From the NCBI GenBank assembly GCA_035620515.1, contig DASPGR010000023.1, positions 1 through 6,970 on the forward strand: a stretch of DNA of 6,970 bases, in the 5' to 3' direction. Shown here in pieces: positions 1-5,611 of this stretch. This DNA comes from SG8-41 sp035620515. GTDB lineage: Bacteria; Pseudomonadota; Gammaproteobacteria; Burkholderiales; SG8-41. Below the pieces are notes generated by a model. The model was not told the DNA's origin and ran no database searches. It was given only the letters and a program-made list of their open reading frames with translations. Each line of letters starts with the position of its first letter. Position 1 is the stretch's first letter. The translations under genes were made by a program, and so were the position numbers.

Positions 1-153
1 AAGGGTGTCGGCGAATCGGGTTGCACGGCCTCGATCCCGGTGCTGGCCGGCGCGGTGCTCGACGCGCTGCGGCCGCTTGGCGTGAAGAGTCTCGAGATGC
101 CGCTCACTCCGGCCAAGCTGTGGGGGGCGATCAGCGGAACGGGGTCGCGGTAG
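1..153 (+). CDS. Xanthine dehydrogenase/CoxL-type molybdopterin-binding subunit, C-terminal fragment (5' end outside window)
   Basis: Frame 1 is open from the first base to a TAG at 151-153 and encodes the last 50 residues of a larger protein. It begins with Lys-Gly-Val-Gly-Glu-Ser-Gly, the C-terminal motif of xanthine dehydrogenase, aldehyde oxidase and CO dehydrogenase large subunits. The Glu of that motif is the active-site base that activates the Mo-bound hydroxyl. An Ala/Leu-rich helix and a tail with Leu-Gly-Val, Met-Pro-Leu-Thr-Pro and Trp-Gly-Ala-Ile follow, as is usual at the end of this family. The enzyme hydroxylates aromatic or aldehyde substrates, usually with separate FAD and 2Fe-2S subunits that would lie to the left. 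The substrate cannot be told from this piece. The next gene to the right is convergent and so belongs to a different transcript. Confidence 0.85.
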   Translation, partial: KGVGESGCTASIPVLAGAVLDALRPLGVKSLEMPLTPAKLWGAISGTGSR

Positions 154-222
154 TCCCCCTCATCGGGCGGAGACCGGGAGATCGAGCGCAGCGCAGTGGC
201 GGTGGGGTCAGGTTAAGGGGCG

Positions 223-1464
223 TCAGGCGGCCGCGATCGCGCGCCGGATCAGCGCAGTCCGGTGACGCACGAAGAAATACAGGGCGCCCAGGATAACCAG
301 ATTGACGGCTCCCGCCGCCGCCGCGGCCGCGTACGAGACGGTGTAGCTGCCGCTCAGGTCGAAGAGGTGCCCGGCCTGATAGCCCCCCAGCCCCATGCCG
401 ATCCACGCGACCAGGAAGACGACCCCGGTCGACGTCCCGCGCACGTGCACCGGCGTCAATTCGCGGACGCAGACGATCAGCCCCGTCATGACGCCGGACA
501 TGAAGAAGCCGAAGACAACGGCGTGCGCGTAGAACGCGGTGAGCGAGTGCATCTGCGTGAACCAGTAGATCAGCACGGTCTGACCGAGCGACGCCACCCA
601 GTAGGAGCGGATGCCGCCGATATGGTCGGCAAGCTTGCCGAAGGCGATCCGGCCAAAGAATCCCGATACGTAGATCAGCAGGATGACGCCCGCCGCCTGC
701 TGCGCGCCGATGCCGGCGTCCTCGGCGATGGCGACCGCGTGGACCATCGCCGTTCCCATGCAGGTGCAGCAGAAGAGCGCCGCGGTGCTCAGCCAGGCGA
801 CCAGGATCTTGGGCGGCACCGGGTACGCCTCCTCGTTCTCCGCAGCGCTCGCCCGCCGCGACGCTTCCTTCGCTGCCTTCAGGCCGGGGGGATTCCGGAT
901 GAAGAGAGTGAGGGGCAGCATGCCGACAAGGCACATGACGCCGAGGACCGCGTAGGCGTTGCGCCACCCGACCGAGGCAATCAGCATGCCGGCGAGAAAC
1001 GGAACACCTCCCTGACCCAGGGCTCGGCCCGCGAGCGCCAGTCCCAGCGCCAGTCCCTTGTTGCGGTCGAACCAGTTGCCGACGTTGGCGAGGAGAGGCG
1101 CATCGAGAGCCGCCGAGCCGAGCCCGCCCAGAACGCAGTAGTAGAGATAGAACTGCCAGAGGGAGGACTGGGTCGAGAGCAGCAGCAGCGAACCGCCGAG
1201 AATGATCACGCCCGCCACGACCACCGGGCGGGTGGCGTAGCGATCCGAGAGATAACCCATGCCGATGCCGCCGACGCCCATGGCGAAGGCGCCGGCCATG
1301 TAGGCGAACGAGGTTTCGCCCCGCAGCCAGCCGAAGTCCGCGCTCAGGGGCTTGAGAAAGGTCGCGATGGAGATCAGAGCGCCCGCCCCCATCCCCATCA
1401 GCAGGGAGGCGACGATCACCAGCAGCCAAGCGTATCGCGATTCGGGCCTGAGATTGTCGCCCAT
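223..1464 (-). CDS. MFS transporter, MCT/OFA-like (monocarboxylate-type carrier)
   Basis: An inner-membrane secondary carrier of 413 residues, the usual MFS length, with hydrophobic stretches consistent with 12 TM helices. The MFS signature loop between TM2 and TM3 is at residues 70-80 (Gly-Tyr-Leu-Ser-Asp-Arg-Tyr). Its second-half copy is near 276-284 (Gly-Lys-Leu-Ala-Asp-His). A Trp-Phe-Asp-Arg-Asn-Lys-Gly segment at 131-137 followed by a Gly/Ala-rich helix resembles the WFxRRRG region of monocarboxylate and oxalate/formate carriers. The cytoplasmic middle loop is about 190-219. I chose ATG 1464, 5 nt after the upstream SDR stop codon and just behind AAAGGA. The ATG at 1509 would overlap the SDR gene and add 15 polar residues unlike the family. 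Same operon as the SDR gene; the short spacing suggests translational coupling. An organic acid substrate is an inference. Confidence 0.9.
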   Translation of the reverse strand: MGDNLRPESRYAWLLVIVASLLMGMGAGALISIATFLKPLSADFGWLRGETSFAYMAGAFAMGVGGIGMGYLSDRYATRPVVVAGVIILGGSLLLLSTQSSLWQFYLYYCVLGGLGSAALDAPLLANVGNWFDRNKGLALGLALAGRALGQGGVPFLAGMLIASVGWRNAYAVLGVMCLVGMLPLTLFIRNPPGLKAAKEASRRASAAENEEAYPVPPKILVAWLSTAALFCCTCMGTAMVHAVAIAEDAGIGAQQAAGVILLIYVSGFFGRIAFGKLADHIGGIRSYWVASLGQTVLIYWFTQMHSLTAFYAHAVVFGFFMSGVMTGLIVCVRELTPVHVRGTSTGVVFLVAWIGMGLGGYQAGHLFDLSGSYTVSYAAAAAAGAVNLVILGALYFFVRHRTALIRRAIAAA

Positions 1465-1469
1465 GTCCT

Positions 1470-2243
1470 TTAGAGGACCCCCGCAAGTCCTCCGTCCACG
1501 TTGATGCAAGAGCCCGTGACGTAGCTCCCGGCGTCCGAGGCAAGAAACGCGATGACGTTCGCGACCTCTTCGGCTTCGCCCATGCGCCCGAGCGGGACGG
1601 TCCTGCCGGTTTTCGCGTAATGCTCCTCAACGGACAGTTTGTTGCGCGCGGCGGCACGCTCCTGCTGCTTTGACTTGATCTTGCCGACCGCCACCGCGTT
1701 CACCAGGATGTTGTAAGGCGCCAGCTCCTTCGACAGCGCCTTGGTGAGCGCTAGGCCCGCGGCGCGCGAGATGGTGGTGGGGAACGTTCCCTCGAACGGC
1801 GTCTTGGCCGCCACCATGTTGAGACTGATGATCCGTCCCCCGCCCTGCTTCTTCATATGGGGTACCGCCGCGCGTGCCGTGCGGATGTGGGCAAGCACCT
1901 TGATGTCGATGTCGCTCTGCCAGGCCTTGTCGTCCACGGTGTCGAACGGCGACTGGCCGGTGCCGCCCGCGTTGTTGATGACGGCATCGATTCGGCCGAA
2001 GCGCTTGACGGTTTCCTCGATAAAACGCTCGGCATCGCCGGGCTTCGCCGCATCGGCCACCACCGCGAGCACATCGGCGCCGGATTTGCGCAGCTCGTCC
2101 GCGAACGCGTTCAGAACATCGGCGCGCCGCGCACAAATCGCGATCTTCGCGCCCTCCGCCGCGAAACGCAGCGCGGTCGCGCGACCAATGCCCTCGCTGC
2201 CGCCGGTGATGGCGACGACTTTCCCACTCAGTGCCAGATCCAT
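1470..2243 (-). CDS. SDR-fold oxidoreductase with a degenerate catalytic tetrad
   Basis: A 257-residue protein, typical of classical short-chain dehydrogenases. The Rossmann motif Thr-Gly-Gly-Ser-Glu-Gly-Ile-Gly is at 13-20, two arginines at 39-40 after strand 2 suggest NADP(H), and Asn-Asn-Ala-Gly is at 90-93. The C-terminal Val-Asp-Gly-Gly is also standard. The active site is not. Aligned by eye, the tetrad Asn is Lys115, the Ser positions are Asn142/Met143, Tyr is Thr156 and Lys is Arg160. From memory, a divergent group of FabG-like SDRs lacks the canonical tetrad, so this may be a conserved subfamily rather than a decayed gene. It may bind a nucleotide cofactor with other chemistry or none. 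The start at 2243 has GGAGGGG at 2248-2254 as ribosome-binding site. First gene of the operon with the MFS carrier. Confidence 0.9.
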   Translation of the reverse strand: MDLALSGKVVAITGGSEGIGRATALRFAAEGAKIAICARRADVLNAFADELRKSGADVLAVVADAAKPGDAERFIEETVKRFGRIDAVINNAGGTGQSPFDTVDDKAWQSDIDIKVLAHIRTARAAVPHMKKQGGGRIISLNMVAAKTPFEGTFPTTISRAAGLALTKALSKELAPYNILVNAVAVGKIKSKQQERAAARNKLSVEEHYAKTGRTVPLGRMGEAEEVANVIAFLASDAGSYVTGSCINVDGGLAGVL

Positions 2244-2247
2244 GTAT

Positions 2248-2254
2248 CCCCTCC
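2248..2254 (-). promoter_or_regulatory. Ribosome-binding site of the SDR gene
   Basis: Read on the minus strand this is GGAGGGG, with its GGAGG core 6 nt upstream of ATG 2243. It fixes the start of the SDR gene and marks it as the strongly translated first gene of the operon. Confidence 0.8.
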
Positions 2255-2309
2255 GGAATTTCGCGAAAAGCGGGATTCTGACACAGCCCGCCCGGGGCCG
2301 CGAAACAAC

Positions 2310-2346
2310 TCGTTACAGTCGTTACAAATGCTTGCCAACCGTTACG
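2310..2346. repeat. TCGTTACA tandem repeats in the divergent promoter region (candidate operator)
   Basis: TCGTTACA occurs at 2310-2317 and again at 2319-2326, a 9-bp period with one base between copies. A third related copy, CCGTTACG, lies at 2339-2346, 20 bp after the second. The array sits between the SDR/MFS operon and the lipoprotein gene. Tandem GTTACA half-sites resemble binding sites of OmpR-family response regulators, whose half-sites are usually about 10 bp apart. A regulator site for one or both genes is an inference from position and spacing. Confidence 0.45.
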
Positions 2347-2367
2347 GCATCTCACGCGCGGCAGCCC

Positions 2368-2373
2368 TATCCT
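2368..2373 (+). promoter_or_regulatory. Possible -10 box for the lipoprotein gene
   Basis: TATCCT matches TATAAT at four of six positions and lies 50 nt before the start codon, downstream of the TCGTTACA repeats. I see no good -35 box at standard spacing, which would fit a promoter that depends on an activator bound at the repeats. This is weak evidence. Confidence 0.25.
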
Positions 2374-2423
2374 GATCCCGTCGTAATGAAAGCCGGATGG
2401 TCCGGCGGACACAGGAGGTCAAC

Positions 2424-2906
2424 ATGAAGAAGATTCTTGCAGCGGCGGTTGTTGCGGTGTTTGCGGCGGGGTGCGCCTCAACGGGTGGTTACCCGTCTGG
2501 CGGCTACTCATCGGGGCCTTATTACGAGCGCGACTACCCGCGCCACGCGAGGACTTATCCGGCGGCGTCCTATCCCAGCGCGCCTGCGCCGAGCATGGAT
2601 CCGCGCCTTGGCCAGGCGGCCGGCGCGGTTGCCGGTGGATTGCTGGGCGCGCAGGTTGGCAAGGGCAACGGGCGTGTCGCGGCGGCTGCGGTCGGCGCGG
2701 CGGCTGGCGCCTACGCGGGCGGGAAGATGACCGATCCGTGCCAGCCTGATCTCAACTTGGGCCACCTGATCGGTGGCGTCGCGGGCGGACTGCTCGGCGC
2801 GCAGGTCGGCAAAGGCAGTGGCCAGGTTGCCGCGTCCGGCATCGGGGCTGCGACCGGCGCCGTGATCGGCGGCAACATGGGTTCGACCGGGTCGAGCTGC
2901 CGCTAA
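2424..2906 (+). CDS. Glycine-zipper outer-membrane lipoprotein (17 kDa antigen/SlyB-like)
   Basis: A 160-residue precursor. Residues 1-16 are a lipoprotein signal peptide with two lysines and a hydrophobic core, ending in Ala-Ala-Gly-Cys; Cys17 would be lipidated. Ala18 at the +2 position gives no inner-membrane retention signal, so outer-membrane sorting is likely. Residues 20-58 are a Gly/Tyr/Ser/Pro linker. Two glycine-zipper units follow at 67-102 and 117-152, exactly 50 residues apart and alike at 26 of 36 positions, each able to form a helical hairpin. Cys106 and Cys159 could form a disulfide. Glycine-zipper proteins of this kind are linked to envelope integrity and stress. ATG 2424 is chosen because AGGAGGT lies at 2413-2419; the in-frame ATG at 2397 would put nine charged residues before the signal. 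It is monocistronic, closed by the terminator at 2916. Confidence 0.9.
   Translation: MKKILAAAVVAVFAAGCASTGGYPSGGYSSGPYYERDYPRHARTYPAASYPSAPAPSMDPRLGQAAGAVAGGLLGAQVGKGNGRVAAAAVGAAAGAYAGGKMTDPCQPDLNLGHLIGGVAGGLLGAQVGKGSGQVAASGIGAATGAVIGGNMGSTGSSCR
2622..2879 (+). repeat. Duplicated glycine-zipper units inside the lipoprotein gene (150-bp period)
   Basis: Bases 2622-2729 and 2772-2879 encode two 36-residue units with 26 identical residues and no gap between them. Each contains Gly-Gly-Leu-Leu-Gly-Ala-Gln-Val-Gly-Lys-Gly. The units are also similar at DNA level, differing mainly at third positions, which suggests an internal duplication kept under selection. Confidence 0.8.
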
Positions 2907-2915
2907 TTCAGGGCC

Positions 2916-2988
2916 AAGCGGGGCGCGCTCCCTCCTGTCAGTTGCCGATCCCTCCCCTTCCGGCAACAGTGCGCGCCCCGCTTTTTTT
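2916..2988 (+). terminator. Two-storey intrinsic terminator after the lipoprotein gene
   Basis: A perfect 13-bp outer stem pairs AAGCGGGGCGCGC at 2916-2928 with 2971-2983 and runs into seven T residues at 2982-2988. Inside its 42-nt loop is a second perfect stem, GTTGCCG at 2941-2947 with CGGCAAC at 2961-2967 and a 13-nt loop. The structure starts 9 nt after the stop codon and should separate the lipoprotein transcript from the dehydrogenase gene downstream. Confidence 0.9.
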
Positions 2989-2992
2989 CCTC

Positions 2993-3001
2993 TGCTAAAC
3001 T
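2993..3001 (+). promoter_or_regulatory. Possible extended -10 box placing transcription start at the dehydrogenase GTG
   Basis: TGCTAAACT contains an extended -10 form (TG, one base, TAAACT). Its end is 6 nt before the GTG at 3008, where transcription would start. No -35 box is evident at the expected distance, which lies inside the terminator stem. Together with the missing Shine-Dalgarno sequence this hints at a leaderless message. Confidence 0.35.
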
Positions 3002-3007
3002 GCGCGG

Positions 3008-3988
3008 GTGATCATCGCAATTCCCGACGACTTCCACGGCGTCGTCCGCAAGCTAGCCTGTTTCTCCAGATTGTCCGGTCACGACGTGCGCGTGTTTCGC
3101 GACGCGGCGCCTCCTGCCGGAAAACGTGTGCAAGACCTGCGCGACGCCGATGTCATCGTTCCGATCCGTGAGCGCACGCGCTTTACCCGGGACATCATCG
3201 CCGCGTTCCCCAGGCTGAAGCTCTTCAGCCAGACGGGGCGCAGCACCCGCCATATCGATATCGCCGCGTGCACGGAACGCGGCGTTGCCGTTGCCGCGGG
3301 CACGCACGCTTCACCCAACACCGTCGCCGAGCACACCTGGGCTCTTATTCTCTCGGCGCTTCGCCATATCGCCGAGGATGCCGTCTTGATGAAACGCGGC
3401 GGATGGCGCGAGACCTTCAGCACGGCGCTGCACGGAAAGACGCTCGGCATCTTCGGGCTGGGCATGATCGGCAAGCTCGTTGCGCTGCCGGCACGCGCGT
3501 TCGGAATGCGCGTACTGGTGTACGGCCGGGATTCGTCTGTCGCTGCGGCGCGCGAGGCGGGCTACGAAATCGCCGCCACCAAGGGGGAATTGTTTGCGCG
3601 CAGCGACGTGCTCTGCGTCATGGTGCGGCTCACCGCTGCCACGCGGGGCATCGTAACAGCAGAAGATCTCGCGCGAATGAAGCCGACCGCGCTTTTCGTC
3701 AACACGGCGCGGGCGGAGCTCGTGGCGCCGGGCGCACTTGCCGCCGCCCTGAAAAACGGTCGCCCGGGACTCGCCGCCATCGATGTATACGAGAATGAGC
3801 CCGTGCTGCGGGGTGAACATCCACTCCTGGCGCTCGACAACGCGCTGTGCACGCCGCATACCGCATGGCTCGAGCGGGAGACCTACGAGCTCTATTTTGG
3901 CGAAGCTTTCGACAATGCACTGGCGTTCATATCCGGGCACCCGTCAAACATCGTCAACCCGGAAGTGCTGGCTGCACAGAAGGCGTGA
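3008..3988 (+). CDS. D-isomer-specific 2-hydroxyacid dehydrogenase family protein
   Basis: A cytosolic NAD(P)-dependent dehydrogenase of 326 residues, a normal family length, that interconverts 2-oxo acids and D-2-hydroxy acids. The substrate-binding domain is about 1-95 and 290-326, around the nucleotide domain. The Rossmann motif Gly-Leu-Gly-Met-Ile-Gly is at 150-155. The catalytic residues are present: Arg235 in Asn-Thr-Ala-Arg, Glu264 in Tyr-Glu-Asn-Glu-Pro, and His284 in Thr-Pro-His. At the end of strand 2, where NAD enzymes usually carry Asp, the sequence is Tyr-Gly-Arg (172-174), so NADP(H) may be accepted. The N-terminal half resembles phosphoglycerate-dehydrogenase-like members with an Arg-Glu-Arg-Thr segment (54-57). 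The start is GTG with no Shine-Dalgarno sequence upstream. It is cut off from the previous gene by a terminator; the substrate is unknown. Confidence 0.93.
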   Translation: MIIAIPDDFHGVVRKLACFSRLSGHDVRVFRDAAPPAGKRVQDLRDADVIVPIRERTRFTRDIIAAFPRLKLFSQTGRSTRHIDIAACTERGVAVAAGTHASPNTVAEHTWALILSALRHIAEDAVLMKRGGWRETFSTALHGKTLGIFGLGMIGKLVALPARAFGMRVLVYGRDSSVAAAREAGYEIAATKGELFARSDVLCVMVRLTAATRGIVTAEDLARMKPTALFVNTARAELVAPGALAAALKNGRPGLAAIDVYENEPVLRGEHPLLALDNALCTPHTAWLERETYELYFGEAFDNALAFISGHPSNIVNPEVLAAQKA

Positions 3989-4019
3989 TTTTCAGGATTC
4001 ACGCATTTGAAAGTGTGAA

Positions 4020-4268
4020 ATGAAAACCTTATTCGACCAGGAACTCCTGGAGGCGATGGAGCAGCTGTGCGACGAGACCGCCGAGGCGATGCAGCTCGCC
4101 AAGGCAAGCCCGGACCTCGACGATCTCGCCGCCTGTCTCGCAGTGGCCCTCCTGAAGCTCGGGCTCGCGACCGGTTTCGTCGAGCAGCGCCATCCCGGCT
4201 TTGCGAAAGACGTCGAGGAGAAGCGCCAGAAAGTCATCGCGGCGCTGACCGAAGGCCAGAAGCACTGA
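4020..4268 (+). CDS. Small helical hypothetical protein (82 aa)
   Basis: I do not recognise the family. The 82-residue product has no signal peptide or membrane segment. It is rich in Leu, Ala, Glu, Asp and Lys and reads as two or three amphipathic helices: an acidic N-terminal helix (4-28), a hydrophobic middle helix around 35-52, and a charged C-terminal helix (about 63-78). Cys17 and Cys39 are the only cysteines. A cytosolic protein is likely. The ATG at 4020 is 31 nt after the dehydrogenase stop and has only a weak purine stretch in front. It sits 11 nt before the next gene on the same strand, so the two could be co-transcribed. It is supported as real by clean composition compared with the Arg/Gly-rich alternative frames. 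Confidence 0.65.
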   Translation: MKTLFDQELLEAMEQLCDETAEAMQLAKASPDLDDLAACLAVALLKLGLATGFVEQRHPGFAKDVEEKRQKVIAALTEGQKH

Positions 4269-4279
4269 ATCGGTGAGCA

Positions 4280-4765
4280 GTGAAGCCGCTCATCTTCTGG
4301 GAGGAGCCGTTGCGCGTGGCGGGGCCCGGCTCGATGCCGAATGCGATCGCACGGCTCAATGCGCAGCTTGCGTCCGGACGATTCAGCACCAAGGACCGGC
4401 TGACCGGCTCGTTGAAGGGCGCGCGGCTCTGCGTCTGGAAGGCGACCGTGCTCGGACGGGCGGGCGATGTGGTGGAGTTCGACGGGGAAATACGCGCCGG
4501 GGGCGATGGCACCGTCATCGAAGGGAGCGTGCGATATCAGACGGCGACGAAGATCCAGTTCGCCGGCTTGTCGGCCATCGGGGTGTCGTTACTGGGGGTG
4601 GGCTTGATGCAGAAACTCTCGGGGAGCTCGGCCGGGCCCGAATTGCTCGGCCTCGGCCTGTTCATAACAGCGGTGACGGCGGTCTGGATCGGATCGAGCG
4701 CGGGCATGCGCCACGCTCAGGTCCAGTTCATTGAGGAGAGATTCCGCGAGATCGTCACCCGGTGA
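4280..4765 (+). CDS. Hypothetical protein with two C-terminal membrane segments
   Basis: I cannot name the family. The 161-residue product has a soluble N-terminal domain (about 1-90) of alternating beta-like segments, including Leu-Thr-Gly-Ser-Leu-Lys-Gly (41-47) and a Gly-rich turn at 73-78. Two hydrophobic segments follow, near 93-112 and 120-142, with a short Ser/Gly-rich loop between them and a charged tail. It is probably an inner-membrane protein with the N-terminal domain in the cytoplasm. I chose GTG 4280, 11 nt after the previous stop codon; a GGTGAG lies close before it, so spacing is poor. ATG 4334 is an alternative start that would remove 18 residues. An overlapping frame from 4273 is rejected as Arg/Gly-rich. 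Co-transcription with the small gene upstream is likely from the spacing. Confidence 0.7.
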   Translation: MKPLIFWEEPLRVAGPGSMPNAIARLNAQLASGRFSTKDRLTGSLKGARLCVWKATVLGRAGDVVEFDGEIRAGGDGTVIEGSVRYQTATKIQFAGLSAIGVSLLGVGLMQKLSGSSAGPELLGLGLFITAVTAVWIGSSAGMRHAQVQFIEERFREIVTR

Positions 4766-4788
4766 AGCGGACCCCGTGATGGGTGACG
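4753..4788 (+). repeat. Inverted repeat overlapping the stop codon of the two-TM gene
   Basis: CGTCACCC at 4753-4760 pairs perfectly with GGGTGACG at 4781-4788 across a 20-nt loop that holds the stop codon (4763-4765). No T-run follows, so it is not a standard intrinsic terminator. It could protect the 3' end or partly separate the transcript from the hotdog-like gene. Confidence 0.45.
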
Positions 4789-4852
4789 GGTGTTATGAAA
4801 CAGTCTCGTCATGGAGTGTCGTTCACAGATCGGTGGCAAGCGATCACCCCCG

Positions 4853-5554
4853 ATGAATCCATTTCGAATTGAGCGGCAATTCCACGGACCGCCGACCTCT
4901 GGGAATGGCGGCTATGTCAGCGGCCGTCTTGCCGCTTACATCGACGGCCCCGCTGTCGTGCGATTGCTCATGCGGCCTCCGCTCGACACGGCGATGGACG
5001 TGTGCCCGGTGGATGGCGGAATCGAGCTCATGCATGGCAGCACCCGCGTCGCCACCGCGCGGCAAACGGAGCCCCTCGCGGACGTGCCGCGCGCTCCCGG
5101 TTACGGCCAAGTCGAAGCTGCGTCGCTTGGCTATCGCGGATTTCTCTGGCATCCGTTTCCCACCTGCTTCGTGTGCGGGCCTGCGCGAGATCCGGGTGAC
5201 GGGCTTCGAATCTTTGCCGGGCCGGTCCCCGGCACCCGTATCGTCGCGGCGCCCTGGATTCCTCATGCGTCGCTCGGCTCGCGCGGGGTGGTCAGTCCGG
5301 AATTCGTCTGGGCCGCGCTCGACTGCCCGGGCGCCTTCTCGTTCGAGTCCTCCGAAGGCACTGCGCTGCTGCTCGGGGAGATTGCGGCGACCCTGCTCGC
5401 CCCCGTGCGGATCGGCAATCGACACATCGCGGCCGGATGGGAGATCGACCGCAAAGACCGCCGGCACTACACCGGAACCGCGATCTTCACGGAGTCAGGA
5501 GAATGCCTCGCGCTGGCACGATCAACGTGGTTCGAAGTTCCTGCGACGCCGTGA
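4853..5554 (+). CDS. Hotdog/thioesterase-like conserved protein with a CxxC motif
   Basis: A 233-residue soluble protein that I read, from pattern only, as a double-hotdog member of the acyl-CoA thioesterase-like superfamily. The N-terminal half has Gly-Asn-Gly-Gly-Tyr-Val-Ser-Gly (17-24) leading into a helix, like the first hotdog helix. The middle carries His-Pro-Phe-Pro-Thr-Cys-Phe-Val-Cys-Gly-Pro (100-110), with Cys105 and Cys108 as a CxxC pair. The C-terminal half has Pro-Glu-Phe-Val-Trp-Ala-Ala-Leu-Asp-Cys-Pro-Gly (149-160) and ends in a beta-rich stretch with Ala-Arg-Ser-Thr-Trp, again hotdog-like. Substrate and activity are unknown. ATG 4853 is favoured because the conserved-looking region starts within ten residues of it. 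ATG 4811 would add 14 residues; neither has a clear ribosome-binding site. Confidence 0.75.
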   Translation: MNPFRIERQFHGPPTSGNGGYVSGRLAAYIDGPAVVRLLMRPPLDTAMDVCPVDGGIELMHGSTRVATARQTEPLADVPRAPGYGQVEAASLGYRGFLWHPFPTCFVCGPARDPGDGLRIFAGPVPGTRIVAAPWIPHASLGSRGVVSPEFVWAALDCPGAFSFESSEGTALLLGEIAATLLAPVRIGNRHIAAGWEIDRKDRRHYTGTAIFTESGECLALARSTWFEVPATP

Positions 5555-5577
5555 ACCATGATCCCAAGTTCGTCCTT

Positions 5578-5602
5578 CTTGGCGATCTTGGCGTCTTGGC
5601 GG
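5578..5602. repeat. CTTGGCG short direct-repeat element between convergent genes
   Basis: CTTGGCG occurs three times, starting at 5578, 5587 and 5595, with spacings of 9 and 8 bp, and is followed by GTGAAAAG. It fills most of the 57-nt gap between the ends of two convergent genes. From memory, close variants (GCCAAGACGCCAAG on the other strand) recur in intergenic DNA of many unrelated bacteria with no known function. I cannot confirm that copy number here. Confidence 0.6.
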
Positions 5603-5611
5603 TGAAAAGAA

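Noticed and set aside
262..1473. A 403-codon open frame on the plus strand opposite the MFS gene
   Set aside because: Composition is dominated by Arg, Asp, His, Ala and Gln, typical of the antisense of a membrane protein gene at high GC. No ribosome-binding site or recognisable motif.
131..1657. A 508-codon open frame on the minus strand overlapping the MFS gene
   Set aside because: Product is Arg/Gly/Pro-rich with no membrane or domain pattern, and it crosses the boundary between two well-supported genes in another frame. It is a high-GC shadow.
2400..2410. Palindrome GTCCG-G-CGGAC just before the lipoprotein ribosome-binding site
   Set aside because: Five-bp arms with a one-base centre cannot form a stable hairpin and such strings are expected at this GC content.
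1741..2427. Plus-strand open frame opposite the SDR gene
   Set aside because: Antisense of a confidently identified SDR gene; Ser/Ala/Arg-rich product without family features.
4273..4734. Overlapping plus-strand frame with a GTG start 7 nt before the two-TM gene
   Set aside because: Gives an Arg/Gly-rich product; the frame from 4280 encodes coherent beta and membrane segments instead.
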